A DNA stretch of 43,557 nucleotides from an uncultured Bacilli bacterium (GCA_934101345.1 CAKOQV010000003.1:1-43557), one strand, 5' to 3'. Positions 8,515-16,897 are shown, counted from the stretch's first letter. Notes: generated by a model not told the origin, from the sequence alone. Numbers and translations: made by a program.

Positions 8515-10077
8515 ATGAAAAAGAAATTATTATTTCTAGTAGCAGTACTTGCATTTATGGTGGCTATGCCTATTGCTAGTGCTGAAGTATTAGAAGCAAA
8601 AGATGTCACAACTTTAGTGTAAATGGTTAAAAAAGCAAAGGATGGAGATACTGTTAAGCTAACCGCTGATATTACTGGTTATGATCAAAAACTTGAAATA
8701 AATGGTAAAAGAACTATAACACTTGATATGAATGGTCATAATATTACATATCTTACTGGTTCTAAATCTTATATTGGTGTCTATGGAGCTACTTTGATTG
8801 TTAAAGGTAGTGGTGTTATTACTAATGATACCGACTCAGGACTTAATGTATATGGAAAAGAAACAAAAGACGATAGTTTTGTTTCAAAGCTTATTGTTGA
8901 AAAAGATGTTACTTTAAAAGGTAAATATGGTTTAGCAATATTCTGGGATACTAAAAATGGTTCTCACGGAGCAAGCGTTGATTTTTATGGTAAAGTAGAA
9001 GTTACTAACAATGGTATTGCTACTAATGGTAGTATTTTAAATGAAGATGGTCCAGTTGTTAATATCAAAAAGGGAGCAGTTGTAAAATCAACTGGTTCTG
9101 ATGGAGCTGCTGTTTATTGTGCAGGTAATGGTACTTATAATATTGAAGAGGGAGCTACTATTACAGGTGCAACTGGTATTGAAGTAAGAGCAGGTAAATT
9201 AAATGTTAAAGGTGGTACAATAACTGGTACTGCAAAAAAATTAACATCAAAAGCTAATGGTGGTGGAAGTACTACTGTTGGTGCTGGTATAGCTGTTGTA
9301 CAACATACTACACAATTACCTATTGAAGTTAATATTACAGGTGGTACTATTACAGGTGCTGAAGCATTATATGTAAATAATACTCAAGGAAATCCTACTA
9401 CAGCATGGGCTAAAGTTAATGTTACAGTAACTGGTGGAACATTTAATACAGATGTTACAAAATTTCTTGGAGATAAATATGTAGTTAACAAAAATGGTAA
9501 CACATATGCAGTAGTAGAAAATAAAGTATTAGAAACTAATGATGAAAAAGTTATTTTTGAAAGTGAAGAAGCTATTAGAAATGATTTAAGTTTAAAAGTA
9601 ACTGAAAAAACTGATGATGAAATTAAAAAGGGTACTGAAAAAGTAACTGAAGCATATAAAGATAATAAAAAAGTTAAAGAAGTTAAATTAATTAATTTAT
9701 ATGAAATTGATGTTTTAAATGGTAATGGTAGAATTGAAAAATTAGAAGATGGTAAATTTACAATTGCCATTGCAATTCCTAAAAGTGATCAAAAATACGA
9801 TAATTATAAAGTAGTATACTTTGATGAAGAAGGAAAATTAGTTGAAACCTTAAATGCTAAATTAGAAAATGGTAAAGTAGTATTTACAACATCTCACTTA
9901 AGTACTTATGGTGTTATAGGATATAATAATGTTACTGAAACTCCTACAGAAACTAAACCAGAAAAGAATCCAGGTACTTCAGATATCAACTTAGCATTAA
10001 TTATTGGAGCAATCGTAATAAGTGCTGCAGGTGTAGTTATTACTTCAAAGAAAATATCTGCTAAAGTAACTAGATAA
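8515..10077 (+). pseudogene. Sortase-anchored beta-helix surface protein interrupted by an in-frame TAA
   Basis: Codons 1-35 from the ATG at 8515 encode a clear signal peptide (MKKKLLFLVAVLAFMVAM, ending ASA) and the first mature residues. A TAA at 8620-8622 follows, and the same frame continues for 484 codons to 10077. The ATG at 8623 has no binding site and no signal peptide, so it is unlikely to be a native start. The body has Gly/Thr-rich turns (VKGGTITG, ITGGTITG, VTGGTFNT) typical of right-handed beta-helix surface proteins, then a Lys/Glu-rich domain. The C-terminus has a sorting signal: NPGTSD, a hydrophobic segment and a basic tail. A CAA-to-TAA change would explain the break. Alternatives are a sequencing error or readthrough. 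Sortase B is the next gene. Confidence 0.85.
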
Positions 10078-10081
10078 TATT

Positions 10082-10106
10082 AAAAGAGGAATTTCCCTCT
10101 TTTTTC
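10082..10106 (+). terminator. Intrinsic terminator after the surface protein
   Basis: AAAAGAGG pairs with CCCTCTTTT and is followed by a T-run. Confidence 0.75.
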
Positions 10107-10116
10107 TTTTATTACC

Positions 10117-10145
10117 TTGTAAATATTTTAAATTATTAGTATAAT
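10117..10145 (+). promoter_or_regulatory. Promoter of the sortase gene
   Basis: TTGTAA, a 17-base spacer, TATAAT, just upstream of GGTGAT and the TTG start. Confidence 0.75.
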
Positions 10146-10162
10146 TAATATGGTGATAGTAA

Positions 10163-11158
10163 TTGAATAACGAATATAATGATTATAATAAAGATAATGA
10201 ATATACTCCAAGACATGCAAATAATTCCTATCAAAATACTTCAAATGATTTAATTGTTGATAACAATTTAAATTATATAAATACTAATTATGATAATATT
10301 TTGGATACAATAAATAATGATAAAAACAATAAAAAAAATCAAAGAAAAAAGAAAAAAAATACTACTTGGATTTTTATAATATTATTTTCTATATTTATAT
10401 CTATAATAGTATTTTGTCTAATTAAAATATTTATTTGGGGTAAAGATAATAAAGATACTTCTAGAGCAATAGATGATATTAATAATATAGTTAATGTTAC
10501 TTTTAGAGAAGATGATGATAATACAGAATTAGTTAATGATACTAATGAAGAAAAAAATAGTGATTATTGGTATTATATAAAGTTTCCTTTAATAGATGTA
10601 GATATAACTGAATTAAAAGAAAAAAATTCAGATACTGTAGGCTGGATTAATGTAAATAATACTAATATAAACTATCCTTTTGTTCAGACTAAAGATAATT
10701 CTTATTATTTGAATCATTCCTTTAATAAAAAATATAATGAAGCAGGCTGGGTTTTTTTAGATTATAGAAATAATAAGAATTTAAATAATAGAAATACTAT
10801 TTTATATGCTCATAGTAGACTTGATAAAACTATGTTTGGTTCTCTTTCAAAGGTATTAAAATCATCTTGGTATAATAATAAAGATAATCATATTATTAGA
10901 TTATCTACAGATACTGAAAATACTTTATGGCAGATATTCTCAGTATACAAAATACCTGAAGAGAGTTATTATATTACTACTAATTTTAATGCTAATGAAG
11001 AATATACTAAATTTTTAAATACTATAAAACAAAGAAGTATTCATAACTTTAATACAAATTTAGATACTAATGATAAAATACTTACTCTTAGTACTTGTTA
11101 CTCGGATACTGAAAGAACAGTGGTTCACGCTAAATTAATTAAGAGAAGTCCTAAGTAA
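10163..11158 (+). CDS. srtB: Class B sortase
   Basis: 331 residues. A long Asn-rich cytoplasmic N-terminus (about 1-65) is followed by one membrane segment (about 68-92, WIFIILFSIFISIIVFCLIK) and an outside catalytic domain. Catalytic residues are visible: His217 in LYAHSR, Cys312 in TLSTC and Arg318 in TERT. The DTVGWINVNNTNINYPFVQ segment and the large domain are typical of class B enzymes. It would link surface proteins to peptidoglycan, with the NPGTSD protein just upstream as the obvious substrate, since class B enzymes use NPxT-type motifs. The start is TTG, chosen because GGTGAT lies a few bases upstream. The symbol is by class, not orthology. Confidence 0.9.
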   Translation: MNNEYNDYNKDNEYTPRHANNSYQNTSNDLIVDNNLNYINTNYDNILDTINNDKNNKKNQRKKKKNTTWIFIILFSIFISIIVFCLIKIFIWGKDNKDTSRAIDDINNIVNVTFREDDDNTELVNDTNEEKNSDYWYYIKFPLIDVDITELKEKNSDTVGWINVNNTNINYPFVQTKDNSYYLNHSFNKKYNEAGWVFLDYRNNKNLNNRNTILYAHSRLDKTMFGSLSKVLKSSWYNNKDNHIIRLSTDTENTLWQIFSVYKIPEESYYITTNFNANEEYTKFLNTIKQRSIHNFNTNLDTNDKILTLSTCYSDTERTVVHAKLIKRSPK

Positions 11159-11171
11159 AGGAGATAGATGA

Positions 11172-11699
11172 ATGAAAAAATATCAAAAGATTATATTTAT
11201 TTGTATGGCTTTAATTATAGTAGTACTTGGTGTATTTCTAATTATAGAAAGAAATGAATTAAAAGAAAAGTGTACCAGTAATAATGCAATTACTCCAAAT
11301 GATGAAAACAAGAATGCAGAAGAGTTAAACTATGATTGTAGTTTTACTCAAACTTGGAAAGTATATAATCTACTTGAGAATTATACTGGTCATCATCTTG
11401 ATGTTTCATATGTAATATTAGAAAAGTTTCAAACCACTATTCCATATTCACATATAATACCATCTAACTTAAAATCTAAGTTAGAACAAGGTAAATATTA
11501 TGAATTTACATACCATATTAAAGGTAAAGGTTATATAAATGACATCAATGATATAACAGATAAAATAATACCTGAAGATAATGCTAAAACAAGCCAAAGT
11601 GATTTAATAGTCACACTTAGTATAAAAGAAACTGATAAGTTAGGACTTGAACAGCTTCAAGAACCAATATGTAGTGGTACTCCTATAAAAAATGAATAA
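11172..11699 (+). CDS. Unknown membrane-anchored extracellular protein in the sortase operon
   Basis: 175 residues, not recognised. Residues 6-27 are a hydrophobic segment (IIFICMALIIVVLGVFLII) acting as signal anchor. The rest should be outside the cell, with three or four Cys (EKCTSNN, YDCSF, EPICSG) that could form disulfides. It lies 13 bases after srtB with a good AAGGAGAT site, so it is cotranscribed. A role with the sortase or its substrate is inferred only from position. A terminator follows. Confidence 0.75.
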   Translation: MKKYQKIIFICMALIIVVLGVFLIIERNELKEKCTSNNAITPNDENKNAEELNYDCSFTQTWKVYNLLENYTGHHLDVSYVILEKFQTTIPYSHIIPSNLKSKLEQGKYYEFTYHIKGKGYINDINDITDKIIPEDNAKTSQSDLIVTLSIKETDKLGLEQLQEPICSGTPIKNE

Positions 11700-11728
11700 A
11701 AGATAATATTTATGATATTGTCTTTTTT
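11698..11728 (+). terminator. Intrinsic terminator of the sortase operon
   Basis: AAAAGATAATAT pairs, with one mismatch, with ATATTGTCTTTT, followed by a T-run. Confidence 0.7.
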
Positions 11729-11767
11729 AAATTTAAATTTTTATTGAAACTTTCTTCTATATTTTGA

Positions 11768-11796
11768 TTGACAACATTCTTACATAATGATAAAAT
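11768..11796 (+). promoter_or_regulatory. Promoter of the CdiA-CT-like nuclease gene
   Basis: TTGACA, a 17-base spacer, TAAAAT. It is followed by the purine-rich site AGGAAGGAGA and the TTG start at 11839. Confidence 0.75.
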
Positions 11797-11838
11797 AAAC
11801 ATTAAAATCAAGCATAAAGAAGGAAGGAGATTTTAATA

Positions 11839-12393
11839 TTGATTGATACAATTAAAACAGACAAATATACTGATATTACTAATTCTTGGCTAAAAAATAA
11901 GCAGTATGGTCATAACAATTGCAATGTAATTGATGCTAAATATTATGTTTATAACAATATTAAATATAATGTAGACAAAAAGAATGTTATATTAGACTAT
12001 TCAAAACAAGAAAGAAGAATTGCATTATGGTTATGTAACACATTTGGTAGTAATGTATATATGATGCCAAGAATTAATTATCCAAATGGTATTATGACCG
12101 CCGATTATCTTTTTAAGAATGAATATTGGGATTTAAAAACAATTAAAGGCTCAGGAAAAAGAAGTATTGAAGATGCAATAAAAAAGAAAAGAAAACAATC
12201 AAACAATTTTATATTTGATATTACCAATAGTAAAATGGAACTAGAAAGTTTGTTATTTCAAATTGAAAAAATATATATTTCAAAAACTACTAATTGGGTA
12301 GATAAGGTTATTGTTAAAAAGAATGAGGATGTAATATTAATTTATAAAAAAACCAGCCGCAACCCTACGGGTCACGACCAGTTCTGTAATTAA
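11839..12393 (+). CDS. Stand-alone nuclease resembling CdiA C-terminal tRNase toxins
   Basis: 184 residues. The core, TADYLFKNEYWDLKTIKGSG followed by the basic IEDAIKKKRKQSNNF, matches the pattern of CdiA-CT tRNase domains (CdiA_C family, PD-(D/E)XK-like). Asp in TADYLF, Asp-Leu-Lys in WDLK and Glu in SKQERR are likely active-site residues. There is no signal peptide, no delivery domain and no immunity gene beside it. The start is TTG with AGGAAGGAGA upstream. The last ~15 codons (KKTSRNPTGHDQFCN) coincide with a convergent, promoter-driven hairpin RNA on the other strand. It is flanked by its own promoter and by a repeat element, so it looks like a self-contained cassette inserted before nusB. 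The family call is by motif reading. Confidence 0.75.
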   Translation: MIDTIKTDKYTDITNSWLKNKQYGHNNCNVIDAKYYVYNNIKYNVDKKNVILDYSKQERRIALWLCNTFGSNVYMMPRINYPNGIMTADYLFKNEYWDLKTIKGSGKRSIEDAIKKKRKQSNNFIFDITNSKMELESLLFQIEKIYISKTTNWVDKVIVKKNEDVILIYKKTSRNPTGHDQFCN

Positions 12394-12397
12394 TTAC
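12346..12397 (-). ncRNA. Convergent antisense hairpin RNA over the 3' end of the CdiA-CT-like gene
   Basis: A perfect promoter (12404-12432) points into the nuclease gene. The predicted transcript of about 52 nt folds into one long hairpin: AACUGGUCGUGACCC pairs with GGGUUGCGGCUGGUU (15 bp with several G-U) around a GUA loop, followed by seven U. It lies almost wholly inside the last codons of the nuclease. It is G+C-rich against its surroundings. Transcript ends are estimates. Confidence 0.65.
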
Positions 12398-12403
12398 AAT
12401 TAT

Positions 12404-12432
12404 ATTATACTGTATTTTTATCTCTTTGTCAA
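12404..12432 (-). promoter_or_regulatory. Perfect consensus promoter facing the nuclease gene
   Basis: On the minus strand: TTGACA, a 17-base spacer, TATAAT. No minus-strand protein gene lies downstream. The only product is the hairpin RNA at 12346-12397. Confidence 0.8.
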
Positions 12433-12470
12433 ATCTTTTTATTACAAATTTTTTAGGTATAATAACCTCT

Positions 12471-12552
12471 CTTATATATGATAGATATGGCTGATATATC
12501 ATTTATAGACTACAGGCTATAAATAACACTTAGAGATAGCAATTCTAAGTGA
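12471..12552 (+). repeat. Three-hairpin intergenic element, copy A2
   Basis: Contains ATGATA-loop-TATCAT, then TTTATAG-ACTACAGG-CTATAAA, then CACTTAGA...TCTAAGTG. Compared with copies having ATAATA/TATTAT in the first arm, the A-T pair is changed to G-C on both sides, a compensatory change. It lies between the nuclease cassette and nusB. Confidence 0.75.
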
Positions 12553-12629
12553 AAAAAGATATAAAAACTTATGATAATATATTTAAAATATTAATATTTT
12601 GTGGTAGAATTAATAAGAGGTGTATTTTT

Positions 12630-13076
12630 ATGAAGACAAACAGAACAATTACTAGAGAAAAGGCTATGACTATTTTATACCAAATCTTTTTATATAAAAA
12701 AAATAAAATAAATTATGATATAAACAATGTTATAGAAGAAGTATTAGAAAATATTGTAATAGAAGATAGAAAGAAAATAGATACAGAATATTTAAATACT
12801 TTAATTAATGGAGTATTAAATAATATTGATGATATTGATAAAAGTATAGAAAAATATATAGAGTCTTGGTCTATAGATAGACTAGGATTAACAGATCAAG
12901 CAATACTTAGAATATCAGTATATGAACTTATTTATACCGATACTCCAGACTTAGTATGTATAAATGAAGCAATAGAATTATCTAAAAAATATTCAGATGA
13001 AAAAGTATCTAAAATGATTAATGGAGTACTAGATAAAATATATCATGAAAAATTAGATAATAATACTGAGGAGTAA
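12630..13076 (+). CDS. nusB: Transcription antitermination factor NusB
   Basis: 148 residues, normal length, all-helical. The N-terminal TREKAMTILYQIFLY matches the family's RExALQxLYQ motif. Later, WSIDRLGLTDQAILRISVYEL and the VCINEAIELSKKYSDEKVSKMINGVLDKI C-terminal helices (split here only for reading) are typical. It binds boxA RNA with NusE (S10) for rRNA antitermination. The start at 12630 follows AGAGGTG; an in-frame ATG at 12549 overlaps the repeat element and is rejected. It is two bases before xseA. Confidence 0.95.
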   Translation: MKTNRTITREKAMTILYQIFLYKKNKINYDINNVIEEVLENIVIEDRKKIDTEYLNTLINGVLNNIDDIDKSIEKYIESWSIDRLGLTDQAILRISVYELIYTDTPDLVCINEAIELSKKYSDEKVSKMINGVLDKIYHEKLDNNTEE

Positions 13077-13078
13077 TT

Positions 13079-14356
13079 ATGAATAATAATTATATTACTG
13101 TAACTGAAGTAAATAAATATATAAAAGAAGTTATTAACGAAGATTTATTACTAAAGAAAGTGTATCTAAAAGGTGAAATATCTAACTTTAAGGCTCATTC
13201 AAGAGGACACTTTTATTTTACTTTAAAAGATGAGAATAGTAGAATAAATGCTGTTATGTTTTCTTTTAATAACAAAAATATGAAGTTTATGCCTTATGAT
13301 GGTATGAAAGTATTAGTTACTGGTAAAATAGATGTATATGAAGCAAGCGGTTCTTATCAAATATATGTAGAAGAAATGCTCGAAGATGGAATAGGGGCAT
13401 TATATGTTGCCTTTGAACAATTAAAAAAGAAATTATCTAGTGAAGGTTTATTTGATAAAGATAAAAAGAAAAAGATTAGAAGAATACCAAATAGAATAGG
13501 TATAGTAACATCTCCTACTGGTGCCGCTATTAAGGATATACTAACTACTATTAAAAGAAGATATCCAATATGTGAGACAGTTTTATTTCCAGCACTAGTA
13601 CAAGGTGATATGGCCGCTAATGACATTGCTAATAAAATAAGACTAGCTAATAATTTAAAAGATGAACTAAAGCTTGATACATTAATTGTTGGCCGTGGTG
13701 GCGGTTCACTTGAAGACTTATGGCCTTTTAATGAAGAAGTAGTAGCTAGAGCTATTTATGATAGTGAAATACCGGTTATATCCGCTGTTGGACATGAGAT
13801 AGATATTACTATATCAGATTATGTTGCAGATCTTAGAGCTCCAACTCCTACTGCTGCAGGAGAACTTGCAGTACCTGATATTAATACTATAATTACATAT
13901 TTAGATACGGCAGTTAATAGAAGTTATAATGCTTTAAATAATATTATTAGTATAAATTATAAAAGACTAGATAATATAAAGAATAGTTATATATTAACTA
14001 AACCTTTATCTATGTATGAAGTAAAAGAACAAAAACTAGATAACCTAATGGATAATTTAGATAAAGCAGTAAATAAAATATTAGATAACACTAAAGTTAG
14101 ATTATATACAGTAAAGAATAGTTATATATTAAATAATCCTAGTATGTTATATAAATATAGTAGTCAAAGACTAGATCATATTATATCCAAGTTAGAAGTA
14201 TTAAATCCATTAAATACATTAAATAGAGGATATGCTATTGTTAAAAAAGAAGATAAAGTATTATCTAGTATTAAAGATGTAAAAGAAGATGAAGTAATTA
14301 CTATAGCATTTAAAGATGGCAATATTGAAAGTAAAATAATTAAGGTAGGTGAATAA
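13079..14356 (+). CDS. xseA: Exodeoxyribonuclease VII large subunit
   Basis: 425 residues. N-terminal OB fold (1-100, VYLKGEISNFKAHSRGHFYF), then the catalytic domain with RIGIVTSPTGAAIKDIL, LIVGRGGGSLEDLWPFNEE and VISAVGHEIDITISDYVADL, and a C-terminal coiled-coil segment. With XseB it degrades single-stranded DNA into short oligonucleotides. It is in a nusB-xseA-xseB operon, the usual Firmicutes order except that folD is missing between nusB and xseA. Confidence 0.97.
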   Translation: MNNNYITVTEVNKYIKEVINEDLLLKKVYLKGEISNFKAHSRGHFYFTLKDENSRINAVMFSFNNKNMKFMPYDGMKVLVTGKIDVYEASGSYQIYVEEMLEDGIGALYVAFEQLKKKLSSEGLFDKDKKKKIRRIPNRIGIVTSPTGAAIKDILTTIKRRYPICETVLFPALVQGDMAANDIANKIRLANNLKDELKLDTLIVGRGGGSLEDLWPFNEEVVARAIYDSEIPVISAVGHEIDITISDYVADLRAPTPTAAGELAVPDINTIITYLDTAVNRSYNALNNIISINYKRLDNIKNSYILTKPLSMYEVKEQKLDNLMDNLDKAVNKILDNTKVRLYTVKNSYILNNPSMLYKYSSQRLDHIISKLEVLNPLNTLNRGYAIVKKEDKVLSSIKDVKEDEVITIAFKDGNIESKIIKVGE

Positions 14357-14358
14357 AA

Positions 14359-14589
14359 GTGGCAAAAGAAAAAGAAGAAATGACTTTTGAAGAAAAAATA
14401 AAATTACTTGAAGAAATAGTAAAAGAATTAGAAACAGGAGAAGTACCACTTGATGAAGCAATAAATAAATATACTGAAGCTATGAAACTAGCTAAAGAAT
14501 GCTCTGATAAGTTAAATAAAGTAACTGAAAAAGTAAATAAAATTATGCTTGAAAATGGTAAATTAGATGATTTCACTGTTAGTGAATAA
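14359..14589 (+). CDS. xseB: Exodeoxyribonuclease VII small subunit
   Basis: 76 residues, the normal size. The core TFEEKIKLLEEIVKELETG and VPLDEAINKYTEAMKL (two helices) is the XseB signature. It starts with GTG two bases after the xseA stop, with TAGGTGA overlapping the end of xseA as binding site. The C-terminal tail is slightly extended. A candidate small RNA follows instead of the ispA gene often found here. Confidence 0.95.
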   Translation: MAKEKEEMTFEEKIKLLEEIVKELETGEVPLDEAINKYTEAMKLAKECSDKLNKVTEKVNKIMLENGKLDDFTVSE

Positions 14590-14595
14590 AAAATA

Positions 14596-14777
14596 TTGAC
14601 AAACACAAAAATATATAGTTTTATTATGCTGTGTGAGAGAAACTCACTAAAATTAAAAAAAGTTGTGTACTCATCCATTAAATTGGGAACTAAAAAAGCG
14701 TCGTTATATCAATTCGACATAAATAAATTGGAAGCATTATTTGCGGAAACTAGAGACTTCACTCTAGTTTTTTTAAT
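14596..14777 (+). ncRNA. Candidate small RNA between xseB and the repeat hairpins
   Basis: TTGACA at 14596-14601 is followed at 17 bases by TTTTAT (a weak -10). The downstream stretch has a GTGAG-AGAAA-CTCAC hairpin near 14633-14648, a GTCG/CGAC hairpin near 14701-14717, and ends in a strong terminator (AAACTAGAG/CTCTAGTTT plus T-run, 14747-14774). A 61-codon frame here starts inside the promoter and has no binding site, so it was not called. The expected RNA is about 145 nt. The class is unknown. Confidence 0.45.
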
Positions 14778-14804
14778 ATGATCATCACACTAAACAAAGA
14801 GTAT

Positions 14805-14857
14805 CAATTTGAAGACCTTAGGCTTCAAATTGCCTCTTAAGACCAAGGCTTAAGAGG
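14805..14857. repeat. Tandem hairpin cluster B1
   Basis: Two perfect hairpins in a row: CAATTTGAAG-ACCTTAGG-CTTCAAATTG, then CCTCTTAAG-ACCAAGG-CTTAAGAGG, with no bases between them. Same loop style as clusters B2 and B3, with different stem sequences. Confidence 0.8.
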
Positions 14858-14864
14858 ATATATA

Positions 14865-14888
14865 AAAGAAGAGGAATAATATCCTCTT
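14865..14888 (-). terminator. Intrinsic terminator of spoIVB
   Basis: On the minus strand AAAGAGGA pairs with TCCTCTTC and is followed by T-rich sequence. It starts at the spoIVB stop codon. Confidence 0.7.
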
Positions 14889-15883
14889 TAGTTTTCTGCT
14901 TCCTCTAACATTTTAGTAATAAATATACCATACCCTTTAGTAGGATCATCTACAACTACATGAGTTACTGCTCCAATAATATAATCGCCTTGAATTATTG
15001 GACTACCACTCATTCCTTGAACAATACCACCAGTTAAATCAAGTAGATTCTTATCAGTCACTTCAAATAATATATTCTTAGTAACAGCATCATTATTATT
15101 AATCTTAATAATATTAATAGTAAATTCTTCTACTTTATCATTATTAACTACAGTAAAAATACTTGCTTTACCAGTACTAATATTACTATCTTTTGCTACA
15201 GCATATAGTTTCTTATTGGGAATATCACTAGTATATGTACCAAATATACCATTATTAGTATTTTCAAATACATTACCAAATATCTTAGAACTATCATATC
15301 TAGCATTCTTTTCACCAGGACTACCAATACTACTTCGGGTAACTCCTGTTACAGTAGAACTATATATTTTACCATCTTTTATTTCAAGTTTTTGCCCAGT
15401 ATTTTTTTCAATTATTTCATGTCCTAATGCTCCAAATAACTTAGTATTAGGATCTATGTAGGTAAGTGTTCCAACACCGGTTATACTATCTTTAACATAT
15501 AGTCCTGTCTTATAGATATCACCTTCAGATTTAACTAATTTAATATTGGTAGTATTCTCTTTACTTCCCCTTAAATAGGTAATAGATAAATTCTCTTTAT
15601 TATTACTATTTTCAATAGTGGTTATCATATCTTTAATAGTATCTACATCTTTAGAATTAATTTTAATTATCTTATCACCATTCTGTAGTCCAGCTTCTTT
15701 AGCAGGATTGTTATTGTTAACACTATAAGTACCTACGATAATTATACCTTTAGAATTAAGTTCAATACCAATATTTTCTCCTCCCGCTATTACATAGTCT
15801 GAATAAGCAAGGGCATAAGTGGGAATAATAAATAATGAGAGTATCAGCAGAATAACATTGTTTTTTATTTTTTTAAAAAACAT
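14888..15883 (-). CDS. spoIVB: SpoIVB peptidase (S55), sporulation signalling protease
   Basis: 331 residues, shorter than the ~425 of B. subtilis. A signal or anchor segment (residues 8-27) is followed by a PDZ domain (about 40-110, with NPAKEAGLQNGDKIIKIN). The S55 protease domain comes next, with the LGHEI His motif and the catalytic Ser near residue 294 in QGMSGSPIIQ. It is made in the forespore and activates mother-cell sigma-K processing. The start at 15883 is used because AAAGGAGA lies nine bases upstream; an ATG nine bases earlier is too close to that site. It is close to xseB as in other Firmicutes, but recN and argR are missing between them and spo0A does not follow. Confidence 0.93.
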   Translation of the reverse strand: MFFKKIKNNVILLILSLFIIPTYALAYSDYVIAGGENIGIELNSKGIIIVGTYSVNNNNPAKEAGLQNGDKIIKINSKDVDTIKDMITTIENSNNKENLSITYLRGSKENTTNIKLVKSEGDIYKTGLYVKDSITGVGTLTYIDPNTKLFGALGHEIIEKNTGQKLEIKDGKIYSSTVTGVTRSSIGSPGEKNARYDSSKIFGNVFENTNNGIFGTYTSDIPNKKLYAVAKDSNISTGKASIFTVVNNDKVEEFTINIIKINNNDAVTKNILFEVTDKNLLDLTGGIVQGMSGSPIIQGDYIIGAVTHVVVDDPTKGYGIFITKMLEEAEN

Positions 15884-16045
15884 AAAATACATCTCCTTTA
15901 ACTATATTCACAGACTACATTATTAGTATTTCTCTTATAGATAAAATTATGAAAGATAATATTTACCATATTCATAAATCATCTTGATTTACTTGACTTT
16001 ATGACTATTTTATTGTAAAATATTAGCCTATGAAGAGGTGATAGT

Positions 16046-16375
16046 ATGGATATGAGTTATGTAACTAATCAGTTAGAAGAAGCTAAATATAATTATAATT
16101 ACTTTTTTATGAAAATGATTATTAAAGTACTTCAAGTATGTTTTAAGTTATCTTTTATTCTTTTATTAAGTAGTATTTTTAATTACTTAATAATTAATAT
16201 TATAGCTATTATTTGTACTATTATATCATTTATTAGTATATATAATATTATTAAAAATTATGTGTATATAATTGAAGATATTAGAGATACTCTTAATATA
16301 GATTTATCTTTTGAACTTGATCTTAATGTTTTAAGTAATAATTTATTTAAAGGAATGTTTAATTATGGAAGATAA
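16046..16375 (+). CDS. Small unknown membrane protein
   Basis: 109 residues with two close hydrophobic segments (about 25-45 and 48-70), Ile-rich, then a helical tail. AGAGGTGATAGT precedes the ATG. It overlaps the next gene by 11 bases, so the two are coupled. Not recognised. Position between spoIVB and spoIIM might hint at a sporulation link, but that is only a guess. Confidence 0.7.
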   Translation: MDMSYVTNQLEEAKYNYNYFFMKMIIKVLQVCFKLSFILLLSSIFNYLIINIIAIICTIISFISIYNIIKNYVYIIEDIRDTLNIDLSFELDLNVLSNNLFKGMFNYGR

Positions 16376-16649
16376 TTTCTATGTTGGAGATATATTTCAT
16401 TCTAAAAAAAGAAATAGTAAAATAGAAAAAGCAGTTTTATATTCAAAAGATAGAGTAGTGTATATTGATTTATTAAATGAGAAAGAATATACTACAGATA
16501 CAAATGAGAAAGATTATGTAATTGAAGATAGTTTAATACCTACGGATACTAATGATTTTAAAGAAGATTATAATTACTTACTTTATAGATATAGTAATGG
16601 TATGGCTAAAAGTAAAAAGAAGCATTGGTATAATTTTAATAGAAAATAA
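16365..16649 (+). CDS. Small unknown soluble protein
   Basis: 94 residues, no signal peptide or membrane segment, acidic middle and basic end (AKSKKKHWYNFNRK). It starts inside the preceding gene, whose coding region contains a TTTAATTATGGA context without a strong binding site, so expression is probably coupled. The 3' end of the gene forms the left arm of a terminator. Function unknown. Confidence 0.65.
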   Translation: MEDNFYVGDIFHSKKRNSKIEKAVLYSKDRVVYIDLLNEKEYTTDTNEKDYVIEDSLIPTDTNDFKEDYNYLLYRYSNGMAKSKKKHWYNFNRK

Positions 16650-16666
16650 TACCAATGTTTTTAATT
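16622..16666 (+). terminator. Intrinsic terminator overlapping the end of the two-gene operon
   Basis: CATTGGTAT (inside the last codons) pairs with ATACCAATG, followed by a T-run. Confidence 0.65.
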
Positions 16667-16682
16667 TTGTATATTATTTAGC

Positions 16683-16897
16683 ATAGAAAAAGATGAAACT
16701 ATTAATTCTAATAATAATGATATTATTTATACTATATCTAGTGAAGCGTATGCTAAACTCTTAACCAAAGAGTATACAATTGATAGACAACTTACTATAC
16801 ACGATAGTGAAGATAATGTGGTTCCAATAGTTAAACCTGCATTAGAAGTTAAAAATCATAAAACCAGAACAAAACAAAAGAAAACTCCATTATATTA
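16683..16897 (+). pseudogene. Possible gene remnant without a start codon
   Basis: A 71-codon open stretch ending at a TAA at 16895-16897, just before a terminator hairpin. It has no in-frame ATG, GTG or TTG with a binding site near its beginning, and a stop lies at 16662. The translated part, with SSEAYAKLLTKEYTIDRQ and a Lys-rich end, looks like protein rather than random AT-rich sequence. It may be the 3' end of a gene that lost its 5' part. Not recognised; could also be chance. The rest of 16898-17043 shows only the terminator and AT-rich sequence. Confidence 0.3.

Noticed and set aside
8623..10077. Start of the surface protein at the ATG 8623
   Set aside because: No Shine-Dalgarno and no signal peptide, while an intact signal peptide lies in the same frame upstream of the TAA.
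14596..14781. 61-codon frame starting at ATT-GAC-AA region
   Set aside because: Starts inside a promoter box, has no binding site and runs through a terminator; treated as RNA candidate instead.
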